A DNA stretch of 64,000 bases, taken from the NCBI GenBank assembly GCA_949130485.1, contig OX422183.1, positions 16,822,420 to 16,886,419 of the forward strand. The letters are read 5' to 3'. Source of the stretch: Agelas oroides. Lineage: Eukaryota; Porifera; Demospongiae; Agelasida; Agelasidae. Made by a program: the position numbers and the translations under genes. Position 1 is the first letter of the stretch, and every line of letters begins with the position of its first letter. Positions 10,157 to 22,075 of this stretch are shown here, in pieces. The notes beneath the pieces were generated by a model. That model was not told the DNA's origin, searched no databases, and saw only the letters and a list, made by a program, of their open reading frames with translations.

Positions 10157-12253
10157 AAGGAAAGAGTTCATTTTTATGGTGATGACACTGCATTTTAAAC
10201 TGTGATGATAACAGCAAAGCCTCTTATTTCCATTGTCGCAAAGTAGTAGACTACCACAGCGAAGTTGGCAAATTTTGTGCAGATTAATTAGTCTTTGCTA
10301 TTTGAGCCCTATTTGAAATGTTGCACAGCTTCTTCTGTTTCATGAACATGTTATTGAAATGTTAAGTGGGAAGCCAGGATAGTAACTGCTATGGGCAGGG
10401 TTTAGGAAGTGAACCAAATGGTGCTCTTACCTAAATTTACCACATCTAAATGGTGCTGCAATTAACCAAATGGTGCAAAACCATCTGCTAAAGGCCTAGC
10501 GATAACCCTGTTACTTATACTTGTATAATAATGCTAAATGTACGTATGTTATATTTCATCAAGTTAAAAGCATCAAATTGAACATGCATGTGATTTACGA
10601 ATATCAGTGAAATGCAGCTCTATCTGGCTTGGAGTATGATTTAAGGATTATGGATGGGCCATGGGATGCCTAACACTGGAAGTAAAGTGTAACCAGTCCC
10701 AGCCTCTCTTTGTGTGGGGTGTCTTCCAGTGCTCAGAGAGAAGGATGCTAGGGGATGTTCATCTGTGTGCAGTGTGTCTTGAGTCCTTTGGTGCAGGGTT
10801 TTCACCTGGATTTACAGGCCAAAGGGCACAAATAATATCCAATTACCACGCCCCTCATCTTGAATATAGTACCAAAAATTTTGTTGCATGTGTATATATC
10901 CCACTGTCATGCACTGTAAAAACAAATTTGCTGTTTTAGCAAATTATTTCGTTACTACAATTGCGTGACTATCCTTCCTACGCTAATTCAAAGAATGTAT
11001 AGTGCTTGTAAAACATTTTGTGGGAGGCTATTAAAGTTTACTCATGTATCAGCTCCCACTGCATGAATCTTTTCCAGCACTGCATTCATAAAATTTTATA
11101 GTAAGGATACTGTAGTAACCAAATACTTAGCTAAAATAACAACTTTGTTTTTGCAGTGTAGAACTTCCAAATCAATCTAGTTGAGTTCAATCTTCACTAT
11201 TCAGAGCCCAGACAGCTTTTAAGCTTAAGTAGTTCAAGTGGCTGTTAAAAATATGTTGGTTTTGGGGTGGACCCAAACCCTCAAGTAGATCCCCCAAAGG
11301 GCACAGTGCTAGCGAGAACCCTGCTTTGGTGCTCAGAGAGGGGTGTCTGTATTTACATTTGTACATGTAGTCTGTACACTAGAAATAAATTGGGAAAGTG
11401 TACAGAGAAGACTCATCCCAAAGTCGAAATATTGAGATTAAGTTTAAGCCGCTCAGCTGTCTACAGTTAAAGTCTCTGTCGTGGAACGCGAACCTTCCAC
11501 AACAATGATGGACACGCCAGCTACTTTGTGGAAGCGCCCTGCTTCCTCGCCCCTCACCGCTGAAGCTCACCAGCCTACCGCTAGCGTCGGGAGCATCTCT
11601 CCACCTTGCTCTTCGTGCTCACCCCCCCTCCCCCACCCATCCACCCAGGCTCTCCTCCACCCTGACCTTGAAATGAGGATTTTGTTTAATATGTAAAATG
11701 AGCTAGAATTTGTCGCATGCATGGATAGTACACAAACATAAACCGACTTCATCAAACTCTACAGATGGCATATGAACATGAACAGACATAATTTCAAGCC
11801 AATTTCAACATACAGCATACACAATTTCAATGATGTGTCACCCTTAGTGCACAGTTAGATTGCAGTGTACAACTAGCTAGCTCACAAACACACATACACA
11901 CTGCAGCGGTGCACAGCAGATTTGCTAATTATCCAAGCTTCTTTGCTGCCCATGAGAACATACACTTAAGCTTCCATATACTGATTACCTCTGAGAGGTC
12001 AGTCTGTTTTCCCTTACACAGCTGCCAGAATACAACTCTTCACTGTTATTCTATACTGAGTATACTTAATGACCATACTGATACCACTCTTGTTCTTTTT
12101 CCCTTGGTGTGCTGCATGTATGCCAAAATTCAATAAGTAAAATTTTGTAAAGGGAGGTTTAAAATTTGGGGGAAATGGTAACTTTTGTCAGGCTCATGAG
12201 CACGTCTGTAGCCAGAGGAGTAATCAGTGATACGCGGAAGGTAGCAATTTACA
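10157..12253. other. Intergenic repeats, no gene supported
   Basis: This stretch holds the MITE at 10912-11158 and otherwise unassigned AT-rich DNA. 11460-11665 is GC- and proline-codon-rich and open in one frame, but it has no convincing splice sites or domain, so I do not call a gene. Confidence 0.5.
10912..11158. mobile_element. MITE with CACTGTAAAAACAAA ends, copy 1
   Basis: CACTGTAAAAACAAA at the left is inverted at the right as TTTGTTTTTGCAGTG. The subterminal TTACTACAATTGCGTGACTA block is partly inverted on the other side. A second copy lies in opposite orientation at 14631-14886. It is non-coding. Confidence 0.75.
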
Positions 12254-12638
12254 TGATGACGTAATCATATAGAGGCCCATAGTGAAAATGAAATCGATTC
12301 ACACGAACAGCTCTCGTTTGTTTGGGACGAAACTCACTCAGTGGATACTACCAAGTAAGCTCCATATCGACTGCTATAGCTCTTCCTTATACGCAAAAGT
12401 CACAAAACACTGCAAACTGGGATGCTGCAAACCTGGACCAGGTAGATTACCATAAATCGATGTCACGTAACCATAATTACTTCCGTACTCGAAGTGTTGT
12501 GAACAAAGTGCATTCCATAATGTTATAGCGATCGATCTAGAGCTCACCTGGTAGTATCCACTGAGCGAGTTTTGTTCCAACAAACAAGGGCTGTTTGATT
12601 TCACCTTTTACTATGGCAGCCCGTATGATTACGTCATC
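12254..12638. mobile_element. MITE with roughly 110-bp terminal inverted repeats
   Basis: TGATGACGTAATCATA at the left pairs with TATGATTACGTCATCA at the right. The arms continue inward through CTCAGTGGATACTACCA and its inverted copy TGGTAGTATCCACTGAG. The element ends about 165 bp upstream of the GTPase start codon, so it could affect that promoter. Confidence 0.75.
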
Positions 12639-12804
12639 AAGTAGCACTAATATAATTAGTACCTTGCGCATAGCATCCAACGTTCCCTGGCCGCGCTCAG
12701 CTTTCCGTCGCGACGACGTACGTAAAAGTGCTGCAAATTTGTAGTTCACATTTTTACAGCTTGAATTTTTTTTGGCAGTTGTTTTACGGTGCAGACGGAC
12801 GGTC

Positions 12805-14253
12805 ATGGCAGCGCCATACAAGATGCTTCTGGTTGGGGAAACTGGGTCGGGAAAAACATCCTTTCTCAACCTGCTCTGTAACTGCGAAACGATAAAGAAA
12901 TTGGGGTTCAATAAGGCATCCAAGCAGCTTCGCAAATTCAACGACCCCAAACTCGAAAACGCGCAGTCGCGTGAAGCGGAGAGCAAAACAAGCGGCGTGA
13001 AGATGTACAGCTTTGAATTGGACAAGGTTGAACTGAGGGTAGGAATCATGGACACGCCAGGTTTTGGTGACACCCGCGGGTTCCAGCAGGACAAAAAAAA
13101 TACTAAGCTAATCATTGACGGACTCAAGGCTGAACACTATGTCAACTGCGTCTGCCTGGTTATCAATGGTCGCCTAAGTCGCATCACTGCCACCCTACGA
13201 TACGTTCTGACGGAGGTTACTTCCATTTTACCGAGAGAGGTTTTGAACAACGTAATCGTGGTGTTCACTAACGCCGTTGATTCGTGGCTTCTCAACCTTA
13301 AACCAGACTCCCTCCAAGAATACTTTGGAAGGAAGATTGACCCAGAAAAAATCTTCTGTATAGAAAATCCCTACTGCAGGTTGGAAAGAGCATGGCAGCA
13401 ACAGGGACAACAGTCAGCAGACATCAGGAGATTGGAGAGGTCATTTGATGAGACAGGTGAAGTGCTGACAACAATGTGGACTACCATCAAGAGCTTCCCG
13501 CCAGTGTACACATCTCGTTTCACTGCTCTCTATGAGAAGAAGCAGCAGATTGAGAGGGAGGTCTTACAGATGCTTGCAGGCCATGACTACCAGAGAGCCC
13601 TAGAAAAAAAGCTTGCAGTGGTGGAAGAGGAGGTTAATGCAGCTGTAAGAACAAGGCGGTTTAATTCCAATTTTCGCTCCACCGTAAGAAAACCAGTAAG
13701 GTGGACAGCAGTTAGCACACAACATCACAACACGCTTTGTGGTGCAAAAGACTGCTACTCCAACTGTCATGAGCATTGCAATCTTCCCAAGGCCTTTGAC
13801 AAGGAGGTGTTCAAGCAGTGTTGGTGCATGTCTGGTGAAAAGTGTCACCAATGTGGGCATAGTTACATACATCATTACCACAATGAAGTGCTATGGCAGA
13901 AAGTAGGAGGGGGAGAGGAGCTTGTCATTGATGAAGCAACAAAGAAGAAGTATGAAGAAGCTAAATCCATGGAGGAGAGGGCAACAATCTGCAAACAGCA
14001 GCTTGAACGTGACAAAAGCAAATCAGAGCAAGAGAGGAAAAGGCTCTCTGAACACCTCTTTAGCACAATCGAAGAGTTTCAAAAGTTAGGTGTCAACCGA
14101 AACTATGCAAAACTCCTTGAAAACCAACTTGATGTAATCAAGCAACGCTTGGAAGGTACAGTTGGAGAAGAAACCAAATATCTCAGCAAAACAAAGGATG
14201 AACTTGAAAAAAAACTCAGGCTTGTTCAGGAAGCTCAAAAGTTATCAACCTGA
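12805..14253 (+). CDS. AIG1/GIMAP-like GTPase with Cys/His-rich module and coiled coil
   Basis: This intact single-exon frame encodes 482 aa. I chose the ATG at 12805 because the upstream in-frame extension has no ATG and the P-loop follows within ten residues, as in the family. G1 is GETGSGKTS (residues 11-19), G3 is DTPGFGDTRG (83-92) and the G4 position reads TNAVD (155-159) instead of NKxD. The layout fits the AIG1/GIMAP branch of TRAFAC GTPases, which bind GTP and often act at membranes in immune or stress settings (family knowledge). Residues about 312-366 form a Cys/His-rich cluster (C312, then CxxxC, CxC, CxxCGH, HxxHH) likely to bind zinc. Residues about 385-482 are charged and heptad-like, a probable coiled coil. 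No membrane helix is seen. TTTTTTTTGGCAG at 12768-12779 and GTACGTAAAAG near 12719 could bound a short 5'UTR intron. A MITE lies just upstream. Confidence 0.88.
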   Translation: MAAPYKMLLVGETGSGKTSFLNLLCNCETIKKLGFNKASKQLRKFNDPKLENAQSREAESKTSGVKMYSFELDKVELRVGIMDTPGFGDTRGFQQDKKNTKLIIDGLKAEHYVNCVCLVINGRLSRITATLRYVLTEVTSILPREVLNNVIVVFTNAVDSWLLNLKPDSLQEYFGRKIDPEKIFCIENPYCRLERAWQQQGQQSADIRRLERSFDETGEVLTTMWTTIKSFPPVYTSRFTALYEKKQQIEREVLQMLAGHDYQRALEKKLAVVEEEVNAAVRTRRFNSNFRSTVRKPVRWTAVSTQHHNTLCGAKDCYSNCHEHCNLPKAFDKEVFKQCWCMSGEKCHQCGHSYIHHYHNEVLWQKVGGGEELVIDEATKKKYEEAKSMEERATICKQQLERDKSKSEQERKRLSEHLFSTIEEFQKLGVNRNYAKLLENQLDVIKQRLEGTVGEETKYLSKTKDELEKKLRLVQEAQKLST

Positions 14254-14448
14254 TGCTGGTGACTGCACAACTTGTTCTACATCTTATTACACTATAGGAA
14301 GCTGAGTGCAATTTTCACGAGCACTATTAACAAAAACAAACTGTAGAACAGAAAAGAAAACATGCTATAGTTTGTAATGAATCTTGCCAAGTTTGTAATA
14401 TTGCATACTATACACAAATGTGAGTATGTATTGTATGCAAGAACAATC

Positions 14449-14454
14449 AATAAA
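14449..14454 (+). promoter_or_regulatory. Candidate polyadenylation signal of the GTPase gene
   Basis: AATAAA occurs 196 bp after the GTPase stop codon in AT-rich sequence. It is the first canonical hexamer downstream on this strand. Confidence 0.5.
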
Positions 14455-14630
14455 CCACATCTCCTTAAAAATTAGGCCTAGATATTATGCAAAGTCAACC
14501 ACTGTGCAGTTTTGGCCAATACCAGGCCTCATCAGCTGGGGTGACCAGGAGATGGAGACTGCTATCTCAATGCACAGAATGCAGTCAGGTGGCTGGCCTT
14601 ATCAAAAAGGTTAGTAGAAGCTCCCCATCT

Positions 14631-14886
14631 CACTGCAAAAACAAAGTTGTTATTTTAGCTAAGTATTTGGTTACTACAGTTGCGTGACTATCCTTACTAT
14701 GCAAATTTTATGAATGCAGTGCTGGAAAAGAATTCATGCAGTGGGAGCTGATACTTGAATAAACTTTACTAGCCTCCCACAAAATGTTTTACAAGCACTA
14801 CATTCTTTGAATTAGCGTAGGAAGGACAGTCACGCAATTGTAGTAACCAAATAATTAGTCAAAACCACAATTTTATTTTTACAGTG
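14631..14886. mobile_element. MITE with CACTGCAAAAACAAA ends, copy 2
   Basis: This is the same family as 10912-11158 but inverted. It starts CACTGCAAAAACAAAG and ends TTTTATTTTTACAGTG, and the central GCCTCCCACAAAATGTTTTAC block matches copy 1 in reverse complement. Confidence 0.75.
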
Positions 14887-17800
14887 CTCTTTGTACAGCT
14901 GTCTTTCATATACAAGACTGCTTTTTCTAACTAAGACATTCACTCCTTATTCTTTTACTGTTCAGACATGTTGCAACTATAGTAACCACCATGTATAGCT
15001 AAAACAACTACTATATTTTTGAATATCTATCATGATGAAACACATCACTCAGTGTGTTACCTACATACTGGGACTGATACAATGAGACTACCATGATGAA
15101 TTAACATCCTGACTCGATGCGTACATTATACTACAAAGACAACTTCACCTCTGAGCAATTACTCCAGTTGCTGAGCTGGTGAAGTGCATTGGCCTACCAC
15201 CTATATTTATTGTAACTATCTCCTTTGAGACTGGAGTATTGCAACTCTTATAAGCATAAGGTTCAGAACCTTGCTCTCAGGCACATGCAAAGATCAGAAA
15301 CAATGGTTTGCATTTAACAAAAATAATAAACATGTGAAGGGAAGAATGAATGACAAAAAGGTATGTTTGTCTGGTTATGTAATTACAAAATAAAATAGGT
15401 TTATGTTAATTGCCAGGTGCCAATGCACATATTCATTAATGTCATGGTCCATGTGCAACAAATTAATGTCTTTTTCTGCAAAGAGTCTGGCTCAGAAAGT
15501 GACGTATGCTAGACTGTGAATCCCTTAAATGTCTTCTTGTTTGTCCCATTGAGTGAAGATGTGCATGTGAAATGACTGTTCTGAGCTATATAGAGCAATC
15601 AAGTAAGTTCTGGTAGTACTAGGTGACTTGCAGAACGGCTCCATGAAGGCTAAATTATTTGCAACTCTTAAATTTAGCTCATTCTCACCATGTTGTCAGA
15701 GGTAGAGTGGACAGTACTGTGACTCCAGCATTTGGTACGAAATGAGGGTTGTTCTTTCAGTCAGAAACTCCCCCTTCCCCCTCTAATGACATAATTCACA
15801 TGATAAACACTACAAGGCCTTCCCCCTATTTCATTCCCAGGCTCCCCATGTCAGTGCGCTCAGCTCTGGTGTACAAAAACAAACAAAAAACAAACACAAA
15901 ACTCTTCATGCAATTTTAAGGTTTCAACTTAGCTACACCAAGAAACGTTAGTCACAGTAACACTTGAGGATACTTTGTAGTTTTCATGTAAATGATGTGT
16001 CAGGTTATATAACTACGACATAATTATGTGAATGCACCCAGGAGAGCCTCACGGGAAGCAAGGTATAATAATTGAGCTATCGGTACTTTGCATAAGTAAC
16101 AGAAAGAGTACATGTGCCTACGTTGGTCAGCCTCTCATTGTTGCTGCCTCCGGGAATCATCCTCTGTTCAACAGTGTCGCTGCACTCACAGATTAACCAG
16201 CATACGGGTGCAACAACACTGTCAAGTAGAGGATGATTTCCAGAGGCAGAAATTGTGAGAGGCTGATCAATGTAGGCATGAATGAATCTGGGAATTATCC
16301 ACTGCTTGATGCTGCACTCATACCTGGTTAATCTCCTGCTTCTCTCTGCATCTAACTCCACACATTTCTACCTCATGATCATGCACGTGCACCACTGTAG
16401 TTTCATTCCTACGTGCGCTGCTGTACACTGCCTTCCTGAGCGTTACAGACAAAGCAGAGATTTGAACCCCATGCACACACCATGATTACTGCCTCACTTC
16501 CCGCTTGGCAGTTATCAATATCTTGGCATTGTGCTGTGATATCCTGTATGATTCCATACAAGACTCTCTCCCTCCTTCTTAATTTTTCATGGGTGCAAGG
16601 GAGAGCTATAGAACAAGGCTACCATCCCCCTATCATTTTGCATACTCTAACATGGATGACAAGAAGGCCTGGGAATGAGGCTAGGAGCTTTGTGTATTTA
16701 CCTTCACTCTTATATTATCTCTACCTTAAGTGGAAAAAGATTTCTGTTACCAGCTTGAAATTAGAGAACTTTTGCAGACATTTCAAATGAATGCTTCAGT
16801 TGTCATCAGTTAATTGGTTACTCCAGTTTCAGGGTTCATTGAACTGGGAGTATTGCACAACAAATCACATAGTTCCTGCTCTGTCATGAGAGCGAACTGT
16901 AAGACTTCACCTATGCACAGCTCCCAGTCTTTGTAGCACCCTCAAATGTTGCAGTGAGTACTCCAACTTCTAGAAGGCAAGGTAGTAGTTTATAAAAAAA
17001 ACACACAACATATCTCTTAAACAAATAAAACAATGGTCTCCCTTGTGGACAAATGCAAAGTGCACATGCATGGAGTACAACATATGAATTTGGATTGTGA
17101 AGTTTACTTAGACCAGAGGTAAGCCCTATACAAAGTGAAAGACATTGTTCCTTCAACAAAGATCATTCTCATGTGAACTGTAAGACTCGTAAACTATCTG
17201 TGGCCTGTGTACATTTCCCAGCTTTTGTAGCAACTTCAGTGGTAGCTAAGTACTATCTAATCTCTAGAAGATAAATAAATGCAATGGTACTTTCATTCAA
17301 GTCTAGATGTCCCTCTTGACGGACACACAGCTATAAGGGCAAATGCAAAGCACATGTACATAGTACAGAAATTAAGTTTGCTACAGTTACAAGGGTTTGG
17401 GAATCATGTAATATATAGGCCACATATTTATACAGAGCTTATATTAGGCCACAAATTATACATAGTTTCCACAAACACTTTTGTTAAAGGAGCAATGTCT
17501 TTTGTTGTGTTGTGGTTTAAGGATCATGAGTTTTTACTAACTACTGTGAACTTGCTGTTATTTATTAGAATACTCAAAAACACACCAAAAAAGTAAAGAT
17601 TGTGGAAAGGTTGTTTTGACTCAATTTTCCTCTACTTTTGTCTGCATTATACGTAAAACACAGTGGAGTCACTGGAGTCCTACTGCCTGCTTTAGATTTC
17701 AAACAGTAAACAATATGATTAGACTTTCCAGAACATCAGTTAGTGTTATGGGAGAATAATTTACTAATGATATTGCCCAATGACGCAGAACAAGGTATAC

Positions 17801-18612
17801 ACGACATTGATGCAACCATAACAAGTTAATGAGCCAAAACTAACTACCCAATTTGTTTACAGTGCACTCCAGTGTGCATACCATGAACCTTATGCATGGG
17901 TTGCTCACAGACAGCAGTGACAATCGCTGCTAGCTACAGCTATCATAGTCTAGCTATATGCTATAATCGGGTAATAGAATAAACTATCAATACTTGGACA
18001 CCAGCGATGATCGGACAATCGTAAATAACCAGAGACTAAGCCACACAGATACTCAGTTCCTTTTTCGAATGCACTCTAACCACTGCTTGAGGTAAGAATT
18101 CCAGACACTCAAAATTTATTATAAAGCATTCACTTTAGACACTCTGCCAAGCTTTAATGTCTATAGTCTCTGTACCAAACTCTGTACTGACTCTATCAAA
18201 CATTTCCTATAGGAAAGTTACACTCATTTTGAATTTTTCCATGCCACTTCCAGTTAAACAAGCATGCAAAGCATTGATTCATATGATAAAGGTGTCAACA
18301 TAAAGGCAAACTACCAATGGGGCAGACTAAAGCATTGAGTAGCGTTCTGAGCATACTCATCTAATGTGTGGTAGGGCTCACCAGGAAATTGGGTGTCTTT
18401 TTAGGCTTCACACAGAAAACAGTAGCTGTTCCAGCAGGAACAGGGAGTGGGGAAAACCAAGGAAAGAAGCACAGTGGAGCATCTCATGCTACTCAGACAG
18501 TTGGGATTGACTGCAGGGTGACGATATTGACTCTGAAATAAGATAACAGCGTAGTTGCAGTTAGAGTTGCATTGGTGCATTTTAGTACTGCATCAATTAC
18601 AGTAGGGTTATA
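14887..18612. other. Spacer, no gene seen
   Basis: AT-rich DNA with only short, composition-driven ORFs. GAGGATGATT-like blocks near 16155 and 16230 form a weak inverted pair. A solo foldback half-site (CCTGGGAATGAGGCT) lies at about 16669-16683. Part of 18350-18612 may belong to the 5' end of the LINE that follows. Confidence 0.45.
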
Positions 18613-19030
18613 ATTAATTGAAGAAGTTGATGTTAACTTGGTGTTGCAGCAGCTAGATCTTGACATATTTGGCTTGGCAGAAACATTTCTACGGAAGGGA
18701 GAGGAGCCTCAGGTGGGTGGATATAAGTGGTATGGAAACAACAGGAAGGCATGTAAGAGGGCAAGTGGAGGTGTGGGGCTATTAGTTCGTGATGGTTTGC
18801 AAGCTAGAACCTTAAAGGATGAGACCAAAGGGGTTCTTTGGGTAGAAGTAAAACTGGAAGATGAGGGGAAGGTAGCTGTTGGAGTGGTCTATGCAAATCC
18901 TGAGGGTGTGAGGAGTGAAGAAACTGAAGTACAATGAAAAGGTAGGAGCTGATTTGCTGGAATGGCGTAGATTGGGGTACAAAGTGGTGGTAATGGGGGA
19001 CTTCAGTGCACATTATTGGCAGAGGAGAGG
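18613..19030 (+). pseudogene. LINE endonuclease domain, frameshifted
   Basis: The frame opening after a TAA near 18612 reads DIFGLAETF, followed by GGVGLLVR and GVVYANPEG, the usual N-terminal endonuclease/exonuclease/phosphatase landmarks with the catalytic Glu in the AET motif. Reading moves to another frame near 18930 for VVVMGDFSAH (the GDFNAH-type motif) and then to a third frame near 19015, where SVIDYMLF and GSDHNVV follow. The EN domain therefore needs two frame corrections and is not functional as it stands. The N-terminal end is not preserved, since no start codon or upstream ORF1 is evident. Confidence 0.8.
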
Positions 19031-21096
19031 AGGAAGTCGCAAACCGGAATGGACGGAGGTTACTAAATTTAGCATATGTAGGAAATATGGTGATTGGTAA
19101 TGAGCTGCCTGTATGTAAGGGAAGGTGGACCTGGGAATGTGGAGACAAGAAATCGGTGATTGACTATATGTTATTCCCACAAGAGCATAGGCATGAGTTG
19201 GTGGAAATGATAGTAGAAGACAGGGGGGTTATCGATACAGGGTCAGATCACAATGTTGTTTGGGGTGTGTTTAAGGTGGGAAACCCTAAGGAGATGAAGA
19301 GAGAAGAAAGGTTCAAGTGGAGGGTTGATGGGAGAAGCAGCTGGGATGAGTTTCAGGAAGCAATTGAGGAGGAATTTCAAGGATGGGAGGCCTGGGTGAG
19401 AGACGTGGAAATCAGGGAAGTAGGAGTAGAACTAGTTGAGAGAGTATGGGGAGGATGGAAAACAAAGGTGATGTCAGCAGCGGAAAGAGGGATTGGTAAG
19501 AAGAGGATTTCAGAGCTGTCTAAGGATTGGTGGTCAAAGGAAGTGGAGGAAGCAATCCAAACAAGAAGGGAAGCTTGCAAACGGCTAAGACAGGCTAGGA
19601 GGAGAGGAGAGGCAGCTAATGAATGCTGGAAAACATACAGAGAGAAGAGGAGACAGGTGAAGAAGGTGATTAGAAAGGAGAAAAAGAAAAATAGGAAGAA
19701 CAAGTTGCAGAAAATCAAAGAACAAGGAGGGCCAAGTTGCAAGTTATTCTGGTCAGACTTGCGAGGGAAAAAGAAAAACCGGAGGATCACAAGGATGAGA
19801 GGGAAGGACGGAGCAGTAGTTGAAGAAACAGAACAGATTCTGGAGGTGTTGGCTAAACATTGGGAGGAGCTAGGGAAGAGTCGTAATAGTTTGGATCCAG
19901 AGCAGGAACCAGAGCTAGTCCATGAAAGTTCAGACCTGTGCCAAGAGATAGGATGGGAGGAAGTGGTGAGGGTTTTGAAGACGCTGAAGAGGGGGAAGGC
20001 GCCAGGCCCAGATGGAATTCTAAATGAGATGTTAATTTATGGAGGGAGCAGGATGGTGGAAAGTATGAGGTGCATGTTCAATGTAATGAGGAGAAGCCAA
20101 GTATACCCACAGGATTGGAAGAGTAGTTTTGTCATACCCCTGTTTAAGGATGGCGATCCAGAGAGTGCAAGCAACTACAGAGGCATTGCACTGGGAAGCT
20201 GTGTTGCCAAAGTTTGGGCAAAGATTTTGACAGTTCGGCTGGGAGAGTATGCAGAAGAGAATATATTGACAGATGCCCAGGGAGGTTTCAGGACAAAAAG
20301 GAAGTGTGCAGACCAGATAATGATCTTGAGGGGTGCATGTGAGTTGAGGAAGAGAAAGAAGAAAAGTACCTGGCTGGGTTTTATGGATGTAAGTAAAGCA
20401 TATGATACAGTGTGGAGGGAAGGGCTAGCCTCGTTCCCAGGCCCGCGCCCAGCTTCCCGTCGCTTGCAGTACTGCAAGCGACGGGAAGCTGGGCGCGGGC
20501 CTGGGAACAAGGCTAGGGAAGGGCTGTGGAGGAAAATGCGGGAATACGGTGTGGAAAAATCATTTGTTAGTTTGTGTGAGGGGCTGTATGAAGGGGTGCA
20601 AGCTAGTGTTCAAGTAGATGGGCAACAGTCAAGATGGTTTAGAGTAGATGAGGGACTCCGGCAAGGCTGCCCCCTGTCACCACTCTTGTATAGTGTCTAT
20701 ATTATGGGAATGGTGGAAGAGTTGGAGAGAGAAAACTTAGGGGTGAAAGTGTCTGGGGTATGGTGTGGAGCATTACTATATGCTGATGACATTGTGCTGA
20801 TAGCAGAGTCAGGTGAGGAGTTGCAAAAGATTCTGGATATGGTAGGAAGATATGCAGAATTGTGGAAGTTCAGGTTCAATGCAAGAAAGAGTAAGGTGAT
20901 GGTGGTAGGGAAAAAGAACTGTGGCGAGAAGTGGAAAATTGGTGATGAAGAGATGGAAGAAGTAGAGTCCTTCAAATACCTGGGTGTATGGTTTGACCAG
21001 AGGATGAGGGAAATGTGCAGCTGGAGAAGATGGTGGAACAGGCTGAGGAATGGGCAGGCAAAGTTGAATGGATGGCAAGGGTGGATGGGGAACTAG
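19006..21096 (+). pseudogene. LINE reverse transcriptase with in-frame foldback insertion
   Basis: A 696-codon open frame starts within the endonuclease tail (GSDHNVV) and contains the RT domain. It reads KAPGPDG, the NYRGIALGS motif, QGGFR, motif A FMDVSKAYDT near 20386, LRQGCPLSPLLY and motif C YADD (codons 592-595, 20779-20790). Between TVWREGL and WRKMREYG, 33 extra codons correspond exactly to an 88-bp palindrome plus an 11-bp target duplication. They fall between motif A and the following helix, so the RT would probably misfold, yet the frame stays open. Near 21012 the true reading frame shifts and this frame ends at 21096. The first ATG is only an ORF boundary, not a real start. Confidence 0.88.
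20427..20514. mobile_element. 88-bp near-perfect palindrome inserted in the LINE RT
   Basis: Each 44-bp half is the reverse complement of the other except for one base (AGCCTCG versus AGCCTTG at the ends). AGGGAAGGGCT lies directly on both sides (20416-20426 and 20515-20525). Insert plus duplication is 99 bp, so the host frame is kept and the palindrome contains no stop in this frame. Confidence 0.95.
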
Positions 21097-21113
21097 AGGC
21101 AGAGTGAGGTCGA

Positions 21114-21968
21114 TTGATATGGGACCTAGTAGCAAGGCCTGGCCTGGAACATGCAGCAGAGGTGTGGTGGCCAGGGGGGAAGACAGTAGGAAAGAGGTTG
21201 GAGGCTGTACAGGATAGGTTGGGAAGAAAACTGTTGGGAGCTAGTAGAACAGTGGCAGGGGAGGCAATCCGTGGGGAGATGGGATGGAGAAAGTTAGAAG
21301 AAAGAAGAGAGGAGAAGAAGATGTTGTATGGGTGGAGATTCTGGGAGCTAGGCGAAGAGAGGTTGGTGAAGCTGATAGTAGAAAAATTGAAAGAGTCAGG
21401 TGGAGTAGGCTGGAGGGAAGAATATGAGATGTTGCTAAGAAAGTATGGCTTGGAGGAAGCCGAAGAGGAAGAGTCAGGGTCAGCAGCAGCCTGGAAGAGG
21501 GAAATAGAAAAACAGAACTGGGAAGACTGGCAAGAAGAGGTGGACAGGAAAAGTAGCTTGAAATGGTATAAGGTTAAAGAAGAGTATGGGCCAGAGAAAT
21601 ACGTAGGTTCATGGGAGGGACATGTGGCAGTACGGTTGAAGTTCCGGTTGAGGTCAGGGTCTGCAGGGTTGTTTGAAGATAAAAAGAGATGTGGGATGGT
21701 GGAAGAGGACAGGTGTGTGCTGTGTAATGGAGGGAAGGTGGAAGATGTTAAGCATTTTGTATTGGAGTGTGAGGAGTTTGACCAGGATAGATGTCGGCTT
21801 CTGGAAAGGATCAAGGGAATTGTGGGAGCAGAGGAGTGGGTGAAGGGATATGAAGAAGGTGATGATGACAGTCAAGTGAGTTTACTGCTAGGGAGAAGGG
21901 TAGATGTGAATAGGGAGGTGATGGATGACATAGACAGGTACATAATGAAAGTGGTGGCAGAGGCGTAA
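21114..21968 (+). pseudogene. LINE C-terminal region in a shifted frame
   Basis: This frame continues the LINE protein after the frameshift near 21012 and the TGA at 21105. It begins with IWDLVARPGLEHAAEVWWPG, the usual post-RT segment. Toward the end it has CVLCNGGKVEDVKHFVLEC, a CxxC...H...C knuckle seen at the C-terminus of many LINE ORF2 proteins. It ends at a TAA at 21966. The part between is Glu/Lys/Arg-rich. It is a remnant, not a separate gene. Confidence 0.8.
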
Positions 21969-22075
21969 GGTGTTGTTAGGTTGGGTTAACTAGCTCTTAC
22001 TCCCCCTGATTACCTGGGTACCGGTGCCCCCTCCTCTCTTTCTCTCTCAGTGAACTGACCCTAATAAACTACATG

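Larger units (their letters stand above)
18613..22075 (+). mobile_element. Degenerate non-LTR retrotransposon (EN + RT)
   Basis: An apurinic-type endonuclease region, a reverse transcriptase and a C-terminal CxxC...H...C zinc-knuckle region appear in order, spread over three frames. Frame changes occur near 18930, 19015 and 21012, and an in-frame TGA lies at 21105, so the copy is dead. A foldback element has inserted into the RT region. The 3' end is approximate: AATAAACTACATGTCATGG near 22062 may be close to it, and no poly(A) tail is visible. The clade is not assigned; the motif style is LINE, not Penelope. Confidence 0.85.

Noticed and set aside
11481..11696. Pro/Ser-rich ORF in a GC-rich patch
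   Set aside because: Composition is biased and no clear splice sites or domain are seen.
12537..13127. 196-aa minus-strand ORF
   Set aside because: It is antisense to the GTPase G domain and partly in the MITE; it has no domain or codon support.
20972..21814. 280-aa Ser/Pro-rich minus-strand ORF
   Set aside because: It is antisense to the purine-rich LINE C-terminal region; composition alone explains it.
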